Of a stretch of DNA of 64,000 nucleotides, positions 34,410 to 42,626 are shown piece by piece; the stretch's first letter is position 1, and every line of letters begins with the position of its first letter. This DNA is from Rhodospirillaceae bacterium (GTDB lineage Bacteria; Pseudomonadota; Alphaproteobacteria; Rhodospirillales; Rhodospirillaceae): assembly GCA_018666155.1 (NCBI GenBank), contig JABJAH010000005.1, positions 41,057 to 105,056 on the forward strand. The letters are read 5' to 3'. The notes beneath the pieces are model-generated. The model saw only the letters and a program-made list of their open reading frames with translations, did no database searches and was not told the DNA's origin. A program made the position numbers and the translations under genes.

Positions 34410-35549
34410 ATGAAGAACTCAGCACCAAAGAAGGCGGCCAAGAAATCGACGCGTAAGAAATCATTGGCAGTAAAGATTCCAGCCAAAGCCCGTGGGGACC
34501 GTTCTAGTAAAGATCCGATCTACACCGCGACGGCGATGCAACTGGCGACGTATAGCCTTGCGAAATACCCCGATCGTGAAAGTGCCCGTGCGCGGATGGC
34601 TACTACGTTGGATTATCTCGCCGAAAAAGTGCGGGGTGCCAAGACGTGGATGGGACCGAGTCTCAAGCTTGTCGTTCTGCCGGAGTATCTCCTGACTTCA
34701 TTTCCGGAAGGGGAGCCCGTACCGCAGTGGGCCGACAAAGCCGCGCTGGACATGAATGGCCCCGAGTACGATCGATTTGGTGAAATCGCGCAAGACAACG
34801 GCGTTTATCTCGCCGGTAACGCGTATGAAAAAGACTCTCACTTTCCTGGATATTATTTTCAGACATCGTTCATTGTCGCACCGTCAGGTGACGTCATATT
34901 GAGATACCGACGTCTTAATTCAATGTTCTCTCCGTCGCCTCATGATGTCTGGGATAAGTATCTTGATATTTACGGCTTAGAAGGTGTTTTTCCGGTTGCC
35001 GATACCGAGATTGGGAGGCTCGCGCCAATTGCATCTGAGGAAATTTTATATCCGGAAGTGGCTCGGTGCTTCGCGATGCGTGGTGCTGAAGTCTTCACTC
35101 ATTCATCGAGCGAGTTCGCAAGTCCAGCACAGACGCGTAAAGACGCGGCGAAGATATGTCGAGCCGTTGAGAATATTGCCTATGTCGTCTCTGCAAATAC
35201 TGGCGGTATTCGTGACACAGATTTGCCACCGGATTCATCTAATGGGGGCTCCAGAATTATAGATTTCCGCGGCGAGGTTTTGCGTCTTTCTGGTCCCGGA
35301 GATAGCAGCGGTGCGAGCGCTGAAATTGACCTAACGGCTTTACGGAGAGAACGTCGCAAGACGGGGCTGAACAACACCCTCATCCGACAAAGATTTGAGG
35401 CCTACGCAGCCAGTTACGCTGGTCACGCGTTTCAACCGGCTAATAGTCTACTCAAGAAAGATGGGTCGTTGCGCGCGCCTAAACGCGAACATTTCGTTGA
35501 AACTCAAAAGTCCGTTATTGCTCGCTTGGCTAAAAAAGGGATTATCTGA
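34410..35549 (+). CDS. Nitrilase-superfamily fold protein with degenerate catalytic triad and Lys-rich tail
   Basis: The 379-residue protein matches the carbon-nitrogen hydrolase fold: E92 in VVLPEYLL, the second motif RYRRLN with R168 where Lys is expected, and IASEEILYPE with S209 at the nucleophile Cys position (ICYDxxFPE pattern). Only the Glu of the Glu-Lys-Cys triad survives. The first 30 residues (APKKAAKKSTRKKSLAVKIPAK) form an H1-like basic tail. GGGAGAGGT precedes the ATG. Amidase activity is doubtful; it may be a regulatory or binding protein. It lies 26 bases after the TonB receptor, co-directional. Confidence 0.78.
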   Translation: MKNSAPKKAAKKSTRKKSLAVKIPAKARGDRSSKDPIYTATAMQLATYSLAKYPDRESARARMATTLDYLAEKVRGAKTWMGPSLKLVVLPEYLLTSFPEGEPVPQWADKAALDMNGPEYDRFGEIAQDNGVYLAGNAYEKDSHFPGYYFQTSFIVAPSGDVILRYRRLNSMFSPSPHDVWDKYLDIYGLEGVFPVADTEIGRLAPIASEEILYPEVARCFAMRGAEVFTHSSSEFASPAQTRKDAAKICRAVENIAYVVSANTGGIRDTDLPPDSSNGGSRIIDFRGEVLRLSGPGDSSGASAEIDLTALRRERRKTGLNNTLIRQRFEAYAASYAGHAFQPANSLLKKDGSLRAPKREHFVETQKSVIARLAKKGII

Positions 35550-35704
35550 CTGGTCGTCGCCGAGGGCCGTAATCGCCTAATGTCCGGCGGTTTTCTGGAC
35601 TCTTTTGTCGCTATTTGTTGCCTATGGCCCGTCCATGCTAAAAAGAGGCAGGACGCACCCGGTCAAGAATTGACCGGCTCTGATCCGGGGAAGGAACTCG
35701 GACG

Positions 35705-38161
35705 ATGATCGACATGGATCGCCAAAGGGCGTTTGCCGTGCTTGGTCTGCCGAACGATGCCAGTAGCGATGAAATTGAAGCGCTGGTGAACGATCGGCGG
35801 CGAAAGCTTCGTCAAAGCATAGTCTTCGCCACAACTGCCGAGCAGCGGCAGTCGTCGGAGCGTGCGTTGGCCGAACTAGAAAGCGCGCATGTTGTCGTCA
35901 CGCTACCAGCCGATGACAGCGACAGTAGTCTCCCCAACGGTTCGAAAATCATGCTGCCCGCGGGCGCTACCCTTGGCGACCGTTATGTCGTACGTCGTCG
36001 TATCGGTTTTGGCGAAAGCGGAGCGGTCTTCGCAGCGCTTGATCTGACCTGGGGTAAGGAGGTCGCGCTCAAAGTCATTCGGCCAGAGCTATTGCTGGTT
36101 CCAGGAACATATGAGCGTCTGGAGAAAGCAGTTCAGGCTGTTAGCGAATTAGCACACTCAGGTGTTGTGAGTGTCTACGGCCTTTCCAAGGTTGACGGAC
36201 ATGTCATGGTTGCCTCGGAACTGCTGGCGCAACAGAACCTTAGAGTTCTGTTGCAGGATGCGCCGAAGTCAACAGGGCCCGGGCGGCGCAGTGGCCTCAC
36301 CATCGGTCATATTATTGATATCGTTCAGGCTCTCTGTACGGCGCTCAACTATGCCCGGAGCAAAACCCTGCATCTCAATTTGAAGCCGGACAATGTCATC
36401 ATTTCCGACGATGGTTTTGTTAAGCTGACGGACTTCGGATTGGACTCCATACTCGGGCCAGCGCTTCAGATAACGAGTCCGACAGCTCGCGAGCAGCGCC
36501 GCTATCGTGCGCCAGAGCAAGCCCGTCAGTCAGAAACTGGATCTCAAGGTCGGACACCTATCGACGAGCGCGCTGATCAGTTCTCTGTCGCCGCGATCGC
36601 TCACTATTTGTTGCTCTCAGCGGCCCCGTATCCAGATCCATCTCCGATGGCGTTGCGTCAGATGGGCGTGGCAAAGCTGATGGCGGACGTCCTTTCCCGG
36701 GCACTATCCTCTGATCCACGCGAACGTTTTGCATCGGTTGCGGACTTCTCGACCGCATTTTCTAAGGCGTCACGAAAGCGAATCACCATCCAGGTGGTCG
36801 CGAGCACGATAGGGGCCTTAGCGATAGGGGCGCTTCTGTTGACCGGAACTTCCATAGTTACGGGCAGAGATAATCCTGTGTCAGACTTTGTCGCGTCGAT
36901 TGTCAAATCAATCCCTGGTTTCGATACAGCATCACCCCAAAACATTGAAGTTGCTGCCTTGCAAAGCAAGGTGTTGGCCCTGACAACTGAGCTAACAGGT
37001 GTCCAGAATAAGTTGCGTCGGGCTGCTATTGAGAATCGAATTGAGCGGCGATCAAAAGCACAAGCGATTGATCTTGCCGAAACGGATACAGAGCGCGCGG
37101 ACGCGGAGCGGGATTTTGCAGTCGCAGATCTGTCCTACCGCCGTATTGTCGCTCTAAGAGATGTCGCTAATCCAGATATATTCAATAATCCGGAAACGTT
37201 GAATGCCATCAACCTTCTTGGCCTTGCCAACGATCACATACGCGAAGGGCACCCTTTAGCGGCAAGGTCCGTGCTTACGCGCGCCGAAGCTGTTTTGCTC
37301 GACAAACTTCGAGATTACGAGCAAGCGGAATCTATGGTGTTAGAGCGTGTCTCTGATATTTCGTCCACTGATGATCCAGTAAATTCTGCGCCGGTGGTGG
37401 TGCAGACGGAACAGTTTCGCCGGGATTGGCGTTCCGCGTCTCAGACCCGCCGTCGGTTCGCCGCGGAAGTACAGGCGAGGATGATCGCAATTCCTCGCGG
37501 TTCCTTTGACATGGGCGATCGCTCCGGGCTGGGAAATCAAACTGAGCAGCCTGTTAGAACTGTTCTCGTGCCATCGTTTCAGTTGTCCGCCTTCGAAGTG
37601 ACGGTCGAGGAATATCAGAAGTGTGTCGTGGACGGGCCGTGCTCTGCGAATGCTACAACTTTGTCGGCCGGTTCACCGGCAACCGGACTCAGTTGGTTTG
37701 ACACCCAAAATTACCTGACCTGGATTTCGCGTGAAACCGGCGATGAATACCGGCTTCCGACGGAAGCAGAGTGGGAATATGCAGCCCGTGCAAATGGTAA
37801 CGGCCTCTACCCCTGGGGTGCTCACGTGGGCAACGGTTTGGCAAATTGCATCAATTGTGGAAGTCCGTGGGAGCGTGTTGGACCGGCGCCTGTGGCGTCT
37901 TTTGCACCTAATGCGTTTGGATTGTACGACATGGCCGGGAATGTTTGGGAATGGACGGCTGATTGTTGGTATCCCAACTACAGTGGCGCGCCGGCAATCG
38001 CTATCGCGCGACAGGACAATGTGCTCTGCGCCGACCGAGTTATGCGCGGCGGTTCTTGGGATAATGAAGCGTGGCTTGCGCGGACCACCTATCGTGGTCG
38101 CGGCCGAGCCGATATGCGCCACGACCTCTACGGCTTCCGTATTGCAAAATCGATAGACTGA
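35705..38161 (+). CDS. Membrane Ser/Thr-kinase-like protein (probable pseudokinase) fused to FGE-sulfatase-type domain
   Basis: The 818-residue fusion has several parts. Residues 1-70 resemble a J-type helical module (RQRAFAVLGLPNDASSDEIEALVNDRRRKLR). A kinase domain runs from about 95 to 350: IGFGESGAVF, K123 in VALKV, HLNLKPDN with N225 at the catalytic Asp of HRD, and DFGLDS with D243. A TM helix lies at about 360-387 and a coiled-coil/helical region at 410-560. Residues 593-815 form an FGE-sulfatase domain: PRGSFDMGDR, FEVTVEEYQKCV, YRLPTEAEWEYAARA, GLYDMAGNVWEW, RGGSWDNEAWL. The FGE active-site Cys pair is not evident. Loss of the HRD Asp predicts no phosphotransfer. Confidence 0.86.
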   Translation: MIDMDRQRAFAVLGLPNDASSDEIEALVNDRRRKLRQSIVFATTAEQRQSSERALAELESAHVVVTLPADDSDSSLPNGSKIMLPAGATLGDRYVVRRRIGFGESGAVFAALDLTWGKEVALKVIRPELLLVPGTYERLEKAVQAVSELAHSGVVSVYGLSKVDGHVMVASELLAQQNLRVLLQDAPKSTGPGRRSGLTIGHIIDIVQALCTALNYARSKTLHLNLKPDNVIISDDGFVKLTDFGLDSILGPALQITSPTAREQRRYRAPEQARQSETGSQGRTPIDERADQFSVAAIAHYLLLSAAPYPDPSPMALRQMGVAKLMADVLSRALSSDPRERFASVADFSTAFSKASRKRITIQVVASTIGALAIGALLLTGTSIVTGRDNPVSDFVASIVKSIPGFDTASPQNIEVAALQSKVLALTTELTGVQNKLRRAAIENRIERRSKAQAIDLAETDTERADAERDFAVADLSYRRIVALRDVANPDIFNNPETLNAINLLGLANDHIREGHPLAARSVLTRAEAVLLDKLRDYEQAESMVLERVSDISSTDDPVNSAPVVVQTEQFRRDWRSASQTRRRFAAEVQARMIAIPRGSFDMGDRSGLGNQTEQPVRTVLVPSFQLSAFEVTVEEYQKCVVDGPCSANATTLSAGSPATGLSWFDTQNYLTWISRETGDEYRLPTEAEWEYAARANGNGLYPWGAHVGNGLANCINCGSPWERVGPAPVASFAPNAFGLYDMAGNVWEWTADCWYPNYSGAPAIAIARQDNVLCADRVMRGGSWDNEAWLARTTYRGRGRADMRHDLYGFRIAKSID

Positions 38162-38200
38162 GGAAAAGGATCACGGCCGCTGTTTCTGAAAAACAGGGCT

Positions 38201-38938
38201 CTACTCAGAACCGTGAGGCTCTGTGGGCATCCTTGCCAAATAAACAGTCTGCACAAAATCATTGTTTTGAAGCGGGTTCTTAAACGTTACTTTTTCCGCA
38301 GTCGCCTGTTCAAACACTGAGGCCAACAAGGCTGTGAAAGCATCGTCTGGCAGGTCGTTAGACCAGAGTCCAAAGACACCTCCCGCTCGCAGGTGTTTTT
38401 TGAGTTTGTTTAACCCATCAGGTTTGTAAAAAGCGGCGTTTTGCGGATCCAGCAAAAAGTCAGGAGAATGGTCAATGTCAACTAGGATGGCATCGAATTT
38501 TCTCGATGGCTCCTGTGGGTCGAATCCTTCCGCCGACGCGGCCAGTGCAAAGAAGTCTCCGTGCACGAAACGACAGCGCGTATCTTTGACGAGTTCAGGA
38601 CCCAAGGGCAAAAGGCCCGAGGTGTGCCAATCAATAACTGCGTCTAGCGTTTCAACGACGACGAGAGATGATACCGCAGTATGGGTCAGAACCGCTTGTG
38701 CGGTGTAGCCGAGGCCGAGGCCTCCCACCAACACATCACCGCCGTCTTTTGGCAGGGTGGATAGCCCCAGGTCGGCCAGAGCGATCTCAGACGCTGTAAA
38801 TAGGCTCGACATCAAAAACTCATCGCCGAGCTTTATTTCGAAGACATCTACATCGAGTGATAACTCACGCCGTCGGCGCAGGCTCAAATCGCCAATCGGC
38901 GTTTGCCGATAGTCTAGTTCTTCGAAGTAAGCGCTCAT
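38201..38938 (-). CDS. Spermidine-synthase-like protein
   Basis: The 245-residue protein has the spermidine-synthase/methyltransferase core: VLVGGLGLGYTAQAVL (motif I), LVVVETLDAVIDWH, RFVHGDFFALA and FDAILVDIDHSPDFLL, with AGGVFGLWSNDLPDDAF later. The N-terminal SpeE-type substrate strand region is short. Aminopropyl transfer is not certain, since several residues of the polyamine pocket cannot be placed. It is convergent with the kinase-FGE gene, 39 bases apart. ATG start. Confidence 0.78.
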   Translation of the reverse strand: MSAYFEELDYRQTPIGDLSLRRRRELSLDVDVFEIKLGDEFLMSSLFTASEIALADLGLSTLPKDGGDVLVGGLGLGYTAQAVLTHTAVSSLVVVETLDAVIDWHTSGLLPLGPELVKDTRCRFVHGDFFALAASAEGFDPQEPSRKFDAILVDIDHSPDFLLDPQNAAFYKPDGLNKLKKHLRAGGVFGLWSNDLPDDAFTALLASVFEQATAEKVTFKNPLQNNDFVQTVYLARMPTEPHGSE

Positions 38939-38999
38939 TTTGATTGCATTCCGCCCAGATAGGCTTGGTCGGCACCCATCACTGGAGGCCCTCGCCTAA

Positions 39000-39194
39000 C
39001 TATTGCGGCGGTGTATCGTCGGGTGGGAGTACAGCGTCATCTGTCGTCGGTGAATCATCGGCTGGAGCTTCTCCAGTATCACCGCGCTTTTCAGCAGCCC
39101 GAGCTTGCTTTGCAGCTAGGCGTTCGGCCTTCTTCGCCGCTTTTTGACGATCACGCTCAAACCTGTCGAATTGGTAATTTGGTTTTCTAGCCAT
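39000..39194 (-). CDS. Small basic protein of the MARKPNY type
   Basis: The 64-residue protein begins MARKPNYQFDRFERDRQKAAKKAERLAAK. Short proteins with a MARKPNY start and Lys/Ala-rich helix are widespread in alphaproteobacteria and have no known function. The C-terminus is acidic and Pro-rich. GGAG lies nine bases before the ATG, supporting translation. It sits between the spermidine-synthase-like gene and a cold-shock gene on the same strand. Confidence 0.65.
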   Translation of the reverse strand: MARKPNYQFDRFERDRQKAAKKAERLAAKQARAAEKRGDTGEAPADDSPTTDDAVLPPDDTPPQ

Positions 39195-39282
39195 CGGTCG
39201 ATCTCCAAGCGCGAATAGAGCGCTGTGGGCGAGAATAGGGGAGTTCCATAATCTACGCGTAGGGCTATTGGCGCAAGCGTGG

Positions 39283-39323
39283 GAAGAAAACGAATTCCGC
39301 CTCCATCCTAAGATGGAGGCGGA
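39283..39323 (-). terminator. Rho-independent terminator of the cold-shock gene
   Basis: A 12-bp stem (TCCGCCTCCATC / GATGGAGGCGGA) with loop CTAA lies just after the cold-shock gene stop. On the minus strand it is followed by a T-rich stretch (TTCGTTTTCTTCC). Confidence 0.8.
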
Positions 39324-39334
39324 GGAAGTCGTTT

Positions 39335-39544
39335 TTAGTCAGCGAGAGAAAGGTTCTCAGCGGATGACTTGCCGTTTTGTCCGGCTTGAAGTTCGTAGTT
39401 GACCTTTTGGCCTTCGTTGAGGCCAGAAAGTCCAGCGCGCTCAACAGCGGAAATGTGAACAAAGGCGTCCTTGGTGCCGTCTTCAGGCTCAATGAATCCG
39501 AAGCCCTTAGCAGCGTTGAAAAACTTAACAGTACCGATCGTCAT
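39335..39544 (-). CDS. CspA-family cold-shock protein
   Basis: The 69-residue protein is a single cold-shock domain with RNP1 KGFGFIEPE and RNP2 DAFVHISAVE. It starts MTIGTVKFFNAAKGFGF. ATG at 39544 has GAGG nine bases upstream; a TTG five codons earlier is unlikely. It binds single-stranded RNA/DNA and acts as an RNA chaperone. A long leader (207 bases up to the MFS gene at 39752) with a stable hairpin at 39575-39602 fits the known post-transcriptional control of csp genes. Closest to the short alphaproteobacterial CspA group. Confidence 0.93.
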   Translation of the reverse strand: MTIGTVKFFNAAKGFGFIEPEDGTKDAFVHISAVERAGLSGLNEGQKVNYELQAGQNGKSSAENLSLAD

Positions 39545-39574
39545 AATAGTATTCCTCAAACGGGAGTGTATGGT

Positions 39575-39602
39575 CTGAGCGTCACACCATGTGATCGCTC
39601 AG
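39575..39602 (-). promoter_or_regulatory. Leader hairpin upstream of the cold-shock gene
   Basis: CTGAGCG and CGCTCAG form a 7-bp stem that continues as TCAC/GTGA (4 bp) across a one-base bulge around a 5-base loop. It lies 31-58 bases before the cold-shock start, on the transcript leader. A second short inverted repeat (GGATAT / ATATCC, 7-base spacer) is at 39695-39713 and may be at the promoter. Confidence 0.45.
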
Positions 39603-39751
39603 GTTGTCTAACGCTCACACTGTTAGGGGATAAATAAAGAACGCGGCGGACCGGCTAATCAACTAACACAAAACAAATGCAAAGACGTATGCGGGGATAT
39701 GTAGGGGATATCCGGGGGAAGTCAATGACCAGCCTCATATTCCCGGTGGAT

Positions 39752-41125
39752 TTAGTCGTTATTTTCCCAGGATTCCGCCTCTTTTGTCATGGCGGCGTAG
39801 TGAGTCAGGTTGTAAATCAAGAATCCAGTGGCAAAAAGCCCTGCCAGTACGGATACAGAGGCCACTGAATATCGCAGTAAAGCATCGTCCTTAAAGACGT
39901 AATCCGTGAATAAGGCGATTCCGGTGGGCCCTACCGTCAGCCCGAGGATATTGATCGTGAAAAAGTATAAAGCTGATGATTGCGCCCGAATCTGATTTGG
40001 GGTCACGATCATGAGTGCTGACAAACCTGCGGCCGTCGCGGCACTGGTACCGACGGAAACCGGAATGAGCATAAGGATGGTAAGGGTCGGTGTGGGCATT
40101 AGTGGTGCCGCAATCGCGCTCACGATACCGACCTGGCTGCACCACAGCACTGTGCGCATATGGGCGTCGTCATAGCCCTTCGCGGTCAGCCGTTCCGCCA
40201 TCCAAGTTGCGACAACAACCGCTAAGGGGCCCGACACGATGGTCACCAAGCCGTATGCCAGCCCTATATCTTCAATCTTCCAGTCCCAAGTTCGCAGGAA
40301 CATGGTGGGGATCCAGGCGTAGTATCCGTAGGACAGAATGCCGACCACCGACAGGCCGAGGAAGTGGCTCAAGTACATTTTCCTTCTGGTCCAGAGAAAA
40401 AGCATCCCTTGGGAAAAAGGCATGTAACCGGTTTGTGTTCCATCGGCGGCGGTATGTTGCATTTGTTCGCGACGGGCCGGCTCTCGGACGGTTGTCATCA
40501 ACAGGGCGACGAGCAATCCCGGTAATCCGACGACTAGAAATACGGTTTGCCAAGCGAAAAGGGTGCCGACGAGTGGTAGGTCCACTGGCGGTGCGTTGAA
40601 CACGTATGCGACGACTTGTCCGCCGATGATCATCGCCAGGCCCACACCGATGGAGATGCCGAGTGTGTATACGGCGACGGCCCTGGCCCGGGTTTCTTTC
40701 GGGAAGTAGTCGCTGATCATTGATAAGGCGCTTGGGCTCAATGCAGCTTCGCCAACGCCAACGCCAATGCGAGCGGCGAACAACTGCACATAATTGCGAG
40801 CTAAGCCACAGGCCGCCGTCATGGCACACCAAACTACCACGCCAACGATAATAATTTTTCGGCGGTTGTAGGTGTCTGCTAACCGTCCCAGAGGGATACC
40901 GAGAACCGTGTAAAAAATCGCGAAAGCAAGGCCGAGCAACAAGCTAATCTGGGTATCAGAAATATCCAGATCTCGGCGGATGGGTTCGACCATCAGCGCC
41001 ATAATCTGCCGGTCTATGAACGATACAACATAGGCAAGCGTCAGAATGACCACGACATACCAAGCGTAGGCTGTCGGGGGATAAGGTCTGCTTTCTTGGC
41101 CGTCCTTCGGTAAAGGTTCTGGCAT
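39752..41125 (-). CDS. MFS transporter (spinster-like/organic anion type)
   Basis: The protein has 12 predicted helices. The first helix ends SFIDRQIMALMVEPIRRDLDISDTQISLLLGLAFAIFYTVLGIPLGRLADTYNRR, the MFS loop 2-3 motif (GxLaDrxxRR) in the spinster-like subfamily. A cytoplasmic loop is near residue 215-245 (REPARREQM). Substrates of this group in alphaproteobacteria are diverse organic anions. ATG at 41125 is chosen; an ATG at 41149 adds eight residues. It stands alone and diverges from the small gene at 41218. Confidence 0.87.
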   Translation of the reverse strand: MPEPLPKDGQESRPYPPTAYAWYVVVILTLAYVVSFIDRQIMALMVEPIRRDLDISDTQISLLLGLAFAIFYTVLGIPLGRLADTYNRRKIIIVGVVVWCAMTAACGLARNYVQLFAARIGVGVGEAALSPSALSMISDYFPKETRARAVAVYTLGISIGVGLAMIIGGQVVAYVFNAPPVDLPLVGTLFAWQTVFLVVGLPGLLVALLMTTVREPARREQMQHTAADGTQTGYMPFSQGMLFLWTRRKMYLSHFLGLSVVGILSYGYYAWIPTMFLRTWDWKIEDIGLAYGLVTIVSGPLAVVVATWMAERLTAKGYDDAHMRTVLWCSQVGIVSAIAAPLMPTPTLTILMLIPVSVGTSAATAAGLSALMIVTPNQIRAQSSALYFFTINILGLTVGPTGIALFTDYVFKDDALLRYSVASVSVLAGLFATGFLIYNLTHYAAMTKEAESWENND

Positions 41126-41217
41126 GACTCTCAGTCCCCAATTTTGCATCGGACGGGGATGATATAAGGTTGAGATACCTTAGTGATAGGTGTCACGCCC
41201 ATTATGAGAACACTATT

Positions 41218-41526
41218 ATGAAACAAGGGTCCAAATCACCGCGTTCGGAACAGCAATTTTTCGATGATCCGGCAATCGATCGCATTATGGGAGCGTTTAT
41301 GGCTCTTGCGACGGAGCATTATGTCCTGTTGGATCGAGTGCGGGCGATGGAGCGAGAGTTGGTAAATGCCGGAACCCTCAATAGGGGTTCCTTGGGCCGC
41401 GAGCCCGATGAGGTGGAACGCGCTGAAACATCAGCTGATCGTACCGCCTTTATCGAAGCGTTAATGCGCCCGCTGCTTGGTGAACAAGAGGCTTTGGGCG
41501 CGGCTGGTAAGTTCAGCCTCAAGTAA
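41218..41526 (+). CDS. Small hypothetical protein preceding the methyltransferase
   Basis: The 102-residue protein is soluble and helical: FFDDPAIDRIMGAFMALATEHYVLLDRVRAMERELV, then a Glu-rich stretch and IEALMRPLLGEQEAL. I do not recognise the family. ATG at 41218 is taken; an earlier ATG at 41170 adds residues unlike the rest. It is 20 bases upstream of the methyltransferase gene and probably co-transcribed with it. An inverted repeat (TAAGGT-6-ACCTTA, 41165-41182) lies upstream. Possibly a partner of the methyltransferase. Confidence 0.6.
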   Translation: MKQGSKSPRSEQQFFDDPAIDRIMGAFMALATEHYVLLDRVRAMERELVNAGTLNRGSLGREPDEVERAETSADRTAFIEALMRPLLGEQEALGAAGKFSLK

Positions 41527-41546
41527 TTTCTGTCTGGAACTTAATT

Positions 41547-42626
41547 ATGGATGATCGCTCGTTCGCCGCCGCCCAAGACTTTTTGCTATCGGCCAAAACA
41601 TTCTGGTCCACAACGATGTACCAGGCGTTGCGTGATAAACATGCGGCGGCAAAAAAGACGGCTAGCGGAGACGCTGGTGAACCCGTAGCCGCCATCGCCC
41701 ACGCTTTAGAGGATACGACTCAATACCAGTTCTACTCTTGGTTAGAGCGTCACCTGCAGCGCATGAAGTACGTAGGTCGGTATGGACTGGTGCCGTATCA
41801 CCATGAGCGGCGGGATGAGTTGCTCGCTACCTTTGATCAATCAATCGATGCCGACAATGCGGTGCAAATAGATGGATCGCTGACTTTGCCTGCATATTAC
41901 ACCGGGGTTGATATCCACCAGCACCCTGGCGGCGTGTGGTCTGACGACGTGGCCGGGATGATCTACGAGCGCGGTGCTCGGACGACGACACCGCTTGTTG
42001 GTGTGGCCGAGAAAGATGTGCATGAGCGCTTTACCGACCTCGCGCTGGGTGAGCGGACACCGGCGAAGATATTGGATATGGGCTGCGGTTTTGGCAAAAG
42101 CACTCAGCCGTTTGTTCGTAGATTACCTGATAGCTCTGTTGATGCCGTCGACCTTTCGGCGCCCTGTCTCCGCTTGGCTGCCTATGGCACTCGTGAGTCA
42201 CAAGCCAGCAATGTCCGCTTCCGGCAGATGAACGCCTGTAACACTGACTACGACGATGGCACATTTGATCTCGTGACTTCGACAATGGTTTTGCATGAAT
42301 TGCCGCCAAAGACGATCGAAGAGCTGCTAGGCGAGGCTTTTCGCGTGCTGTCGCCTGGGGGCCGTATGGTTCATCTCGATTTTTACTGCCTCCCTGATGC
42401 ATTTCGACGGTTTGTTCACTATGGGCATGCACGACGTAACAATGAGCCGTACATGCAGCCCCTTGCGGAGTTGGATTTGTCTGCCTTGGTTGCGTCGAAG
42501 GGGTTTGTCGACGTTGAAATCAAACCGTTTCAAGAGTCTGACCATATTGACCTGAATGCCAATGATGCGTGGCGTTTTCCATGGACGGTCATCGCTGCGA
42601 CGAAACCATCGGAGGCCGCACAATGA
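41547..42626 (+). CDS. Class I SAM methyltransferase, second member of the 25473 family
   Basis: The 359-residue protein has an N-terminal helical domain (YQFYSWLERHLQRMKY) and the family stretch PAYYTGVDIHQHPGGVWSDDVAGMIYERG. The SAM core ILDMGCGFGKSTQPF, VDLSAPCLRLAAYG, NACNTDYDDGTFDLVTSTMVLHELP and LSPGGRMVHLDFY follows. It is homologous to the protein at 25473 across the whole length. Its stop overlaps the flavodoxin-like gene start (ATGA), so the products are probably made in fixed proportion. Substrate unknown; a link with quinones or another redox cofactor is suggested by the coupled flavodoxin. Confidence 0.82.
   Translation: MDDRSFAAAQDFLLSAKTFWSTTMYQALRDKHAAAKKTASGDAGEPVAAIAHALEDTTQYQFYSWLERHLQRMKYVGRYGLVPYHHERRDELLATFDQSIDADNAVQIDGSLTLPAYYTGVDIHQHPGGVWSDDVAGMIYERGARTTTPLVGVAEKDVHERFTDLALGERTPAKILDMGCGFGKSTQPFVRRLPDSSVDAVDLSAPCLRLAAYGTRESQASNVRFRQMNACNTDYDDGTFDLVTSTMVLHELPPKTIEELLGEAFRVLSPGGRMVHLDFYCLPDAFRRFVHYGHARRNNEPYMQPLAELDLSALVASKGFVDVEIKPFQESDHIDLNANDAWRFPWTVIAATKPSEAAQ

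Noticed and set aside
37731..38156. Open frame of 141 codons on the plus strand
   Set aside because: It overlaps the FGE-type domain in another frame, and that domain has all its motifs.
38162..38200. Short inverted repeats between the kinase-FGE and spermidine-synthase-like genes
   Set aside because: The best stem is 6 bp (CTGTTT/AAACAG) with no T-run; too weak to call a terminator.
40272..40832. Open frame of 186 codons on the minus strand
   Set aside because: It is an alternative frame inside the spinster-like MFS gene; Arg/His-rich, without conserved motifs.
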